DNA of 64,000 nt from Brooklawnia sp032229645. Its GTDB lineage: Bacteria; Actinomycetota; Actinomycetes; Propionibacteriales; Propionibacteriaceae. Made by a program: the position numbers and the translations under genes. Of this stretch, positions 62,725-64,000 are shown in pieces (the first letter of the stretch is position 1; the number at the start of each line of letters is the position of its first letter). The notes below the pieces were generated by a model. It worked only from the letters and a program-made list of their open reading frames with translations. It ran no database searches and was not told the origin of the DNA. The stretch lies in NCBI GenBank assembly GCA_963722295.1, contig CAVRLB010000004.1, positions 241,222 through 305,221 on the forward strand. Direction: 5' to 3'.

Positions 62725-63153
62725 TCAACCGCCTGAGACCAGCACTTTCACCCGCGCACCAACCGCTTCGTAGGTAGGCCTTGCCCGCCCATCACGGGTG
62801 ACAAGAACGGCGTTGTATGAGCGGGCAGTCAATGCGACAAGCCCGTCATAGGTCGCTCCACCCGAGACACTGCACCGGGCCAACTCGCCGTGCACCTCAC
62901 TCGCGAGCGCCTCGGGCAGCATTGGACGGTGCGGAAAGTTGTCATCGATCAGGCTCACCGCGTCAGCAGGACTCACCCGCGCGTCCCCGGGCAGCCTCGT
63001 CAAGACCGCATACGTCTCTGCGAGCGCATGACCGCACAACCCAAGCAGGCGTCCACGCGCCCAAGAGGAGACGATTCCGTGCGCTTCGTGCGAGGCCACG
63101 AGCAGGGGCACGGCCACGCTGGCATCGAGCACCCATCGTGGCTCGTTCATCAA
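62725..63153 (-). CDS. PIN-domain toxin (VapC-type)
   Basis: 142-residue PIN-domain RNase: first Asp in WVLDASVAVPLL, Glu in GHALAETYAVLTRLPG, and third and fourth acidic positions near GGATYDGLVALTARSYNAVL and VTRDGRARPTY. Begins MMNEPRW, with its start overlapping the stop of the AbrB-type gene (63150). Together they form a type II toxin-antitoxin module. Confidence 0.82.
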   Translation of the reverse strand: MMNEPRWVLDASVAVPLLVASHEAHGIVSSWARGRLLGLCGHALAETYAVLTRLPGDARVSPADAVSLIDDNFPHRPMLPEALASEVHGELARCSVSGGATYDGLVALTARSYNAVLVTRDGRARPTYEAVGARVKVLVSGG

Positions 63154-63389
63154 CGCCGCACCGAATCGACCAATGCGAACATCACATCGTCAGTAATAAC
63201 GGTCTCAGACGCCGCCACCAGACGACCATCCTCGCCCCGTTCCAGCCGGGCGGTGCGACCACCTGGCATTATCTGGATACCGCTGCCATATGGCGATAGC
63301 TCCACCGTCGAGCCGGGAGTCAGCCCGAGAGCATCCCGCAGGCCCTTCGGCAGCAGGACTCGGCCGCCAGAGTCAATGGTCGCTTTCAT
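63150..63389 (-). CDS. AbrB/SpoVT-type antitoxin (VapB-type)
   Basis: 79-residue protein. Swapped-hairpin AbrB domain in residues 1-47 (MKATIDSGGRVLLPKGLRDA, LGLTPGSTVELSPYGSGIQI), then a C-terminal toxin-binding tail (SETVITDDVMFALVDSVRR). It precedes the PIN gene, with an overlapping junction, and should bind the operon promoter. The region 63390-63576 upstream has no gene and probably holds that promoter. Confidence 0.82.
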   Translation of the reverse strand: MKATIDSGGRVLLPKGLRDALGLTPGSTVELSPYGSGIQIMPGGRTARLERGEDGRLVAASETVITDDVMFALVDSVRR

Positions 63390-63576
63390 GGGATTACCTT
63401 ACCATCTTGATCCCATCGATCGAGTCAGACCAGCGGGACGCATACAGCCCCACCCCCGACTCCCTGACTCGATTCGGCGTGTGAGCGCGCCGAAAGACAG
63501 CTACAGGCCATTTCTGCCTCCCCGCATTGAGGCCTCCGGCACTCGAACCGATCTGGGTTTGGACGCTCGACTCATG

Positions 63577-63592
63577 TATAGTGCTCCGCATG
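63577..63592 (+). promoter_or_regulatory. Leaderless promoter of the cysteine-rich upstream ORF
   Basis: TATAGT (63577-63582) is followed by GCTCCGC and the ATG at 63590, so transcription should start on the A of the ATG. A TTGGAC at 63559-63564 is only 12 nt from the -10 and is a poor -35. The spacing is ideal for leaderless translation. Confidence 0.6.
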
Positions 63593-63697
63593 ATGATGAC
63601 CGTTAGCATGTCGGCCGGAGTGGCCGCAGCTGCGTCATCGATGTCCTCCTTGGGCTGTTGTCAGTCGTGTTGCCGCCTACGCGGCGCCCGCTCCTGA
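63590..63697 (+). CDS. Cysteine-rich leader peptide (upstream ORF)
   Basis: 35-codon ORF beginning MMMTVSMSAGVAAAASSMSS and ending with a block containing two Cys-Cys pairs (GCCQSCC) about ten codons before the stop. It appears leaderless and lies 96 nt before the NIL-domain gene. The bases GCTCCTG at its last codons (63690-63696) are complementary to CAGGAGC (63779-63785), which includes the downstream ribosome-binding site. This fits a cysteine-sensing translational attenuator of the type described in mycobacteria. Confidence 0.6.
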   Translation: MMMTVSMSAGVAAAASSMSSLGCCQSCCRLRGARS

Positions 63698-63793
63698 TCC
63701 TTCAGATCTGACCGAAGGGCCCTGACAACGCACCTGGGCCGGGAGCTGGGTAGTACCCCTTCCGACAACCCTTCACACCAGGAGCACAAAGTC

Positions 63794-64000
63794 ATGACTC
63801 TCGATCTTCTTTTCATTGGCGCAGATGCTGGACGCGGAGCCCTCTCCCAATTCGCTGCCGAAGTCGGCGTGAGCTACCGGCTCATTGCTCAGCGGATCAC
63901 CACCATGGAGATCTTTCCTGTCAGTGTGCTGACCGTCGAGTTGGACGCTGACGCCACCGGCCTTGATGCTGCCGCCTCATGGTTCGCCCGCCGCGGGACG
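63794..64000 (+). CDS. NIL-domain protein, N-terminal part
   Basis: 69 codons are in the window; the gene runs off the right edge. MTLDLLFIGADAGRGALSQF, AAEVGVSYRLIAQRITTMEI and VLTVELDADATGLDAAASWF match the NIL domain, a ferredoxin-like ligand domain found in methionine importers (MetN C-terminus) and in small stand-alone actinobacterial proteins near sulfur genes. ATG 63794 has AGGAG 10 nt before it. The upstream cysteine leader supports a sulfur-metabolism role. Confidence 0.7.
   Translation, partial: MTLDLLFIGADAGRGALSQFAAEVGVSYRLIAQRITTMEIFPVSVLTVELDADATGLDAAASWFARRGT

Noticed and set aside
63640..63793. Possible SAM or other riboswitch before the NIL-domain gene
   Set aside because: The stretch between the leader peptide and the NIL gene has GC-rich hairpins but not the conserved core of known SAM aptamers. 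The cysteine-rich ORF explains regulation better.

Overview
The window looks like chromosomal DNA from a high-GC Gram-positive bacterium. The best guess is an actinobacterium of the Propionibacteriaceae or a close relative. Supporting signs are a 14-gene-type complex I with actinobacterial NuoG and NuoJ, a menaquinone pathway, many ATGA/GTGA overlapping starts, several apparently leaderless promoters (a -10 box 6-7 nt before the start codon), PRC-barrel, ThrE and DUF6297 families typical of actinobacteria, and an actinobacterial CE1758/CE1759 flavin pair. The lineage is inferred from gene content only.

Layout. 1-10569 (minus): nuoA-nuoK, a tightly overlapping NADH:menaquinone oxidoreductase operon cut at nuoK. 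10659-26138: menaquinone genes (geranylgeranyl-reductase-like, menF, menG, menD, menC, menA, menE) interleaved with a two-component flavin monooxygenase, an ABC exporter and a Cas4/RecB-like nuclease. menB and menH are not here. 26165-28945: small membrane protein, MFS exporter, two PRC-barrel proteins. 28946-31735: a decayed polymorphic-toxin island with barstar, a barnase-family tail, an Ntox17-type toxin behind a Hint-type junction, two paralogous immunity-like genes, another likely immunity gene and a clan-CD-peptidase-like fragment. Several of these are in frames without start codons. 31734-34677: an IS256-family element interrupted by an IS110-family element, whose 5' non-coding end reads as a bridge RNA. 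34723-41542: cation efflux, D-serine deaminase, MerR-HEAT/HEAT pair, ThrE exporter, and an apparently autoregulated MarR gene. 42074-46743: a predicted beta-glucan synthesis and processing operon (GT2 synthase, HlyD-like protein, GH81 lipoprotein). 47913-59766 (minus): one long overlapping operon with aconitase X, a 2-hydroxyacid dehydrogenase, an ABC importer, an IclR regulator and hutU/allC-like/hutF/hutI, but no hutH. It is bracketed by a perfect 33-bp direct repeat. 60002-63389: VanZ-like and DUF2207 proteins, an S-layer-homology fragment and a VapBC-type pair. 63577-64000: a leaderless cysteine-rich upstream peptide ahead of a NIL-domain gene that runs off the end.

How the parts fit. The nuo and men genes make the respiratory entry point and its quinone. 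The hut-acnX operon predicts import and breakdown of an imidazole or hydroxy-acid compound to glutamate, under IclR control. The most novel-looking items are the hut-acnX operon with its flanking repeats, the readable bridge RNA of the IS110 element, the cysteine-rich leader peptide and the GT2/HlyD/GH81 glucan operon. All functional statements rest on motif and context reading; no database search was run.
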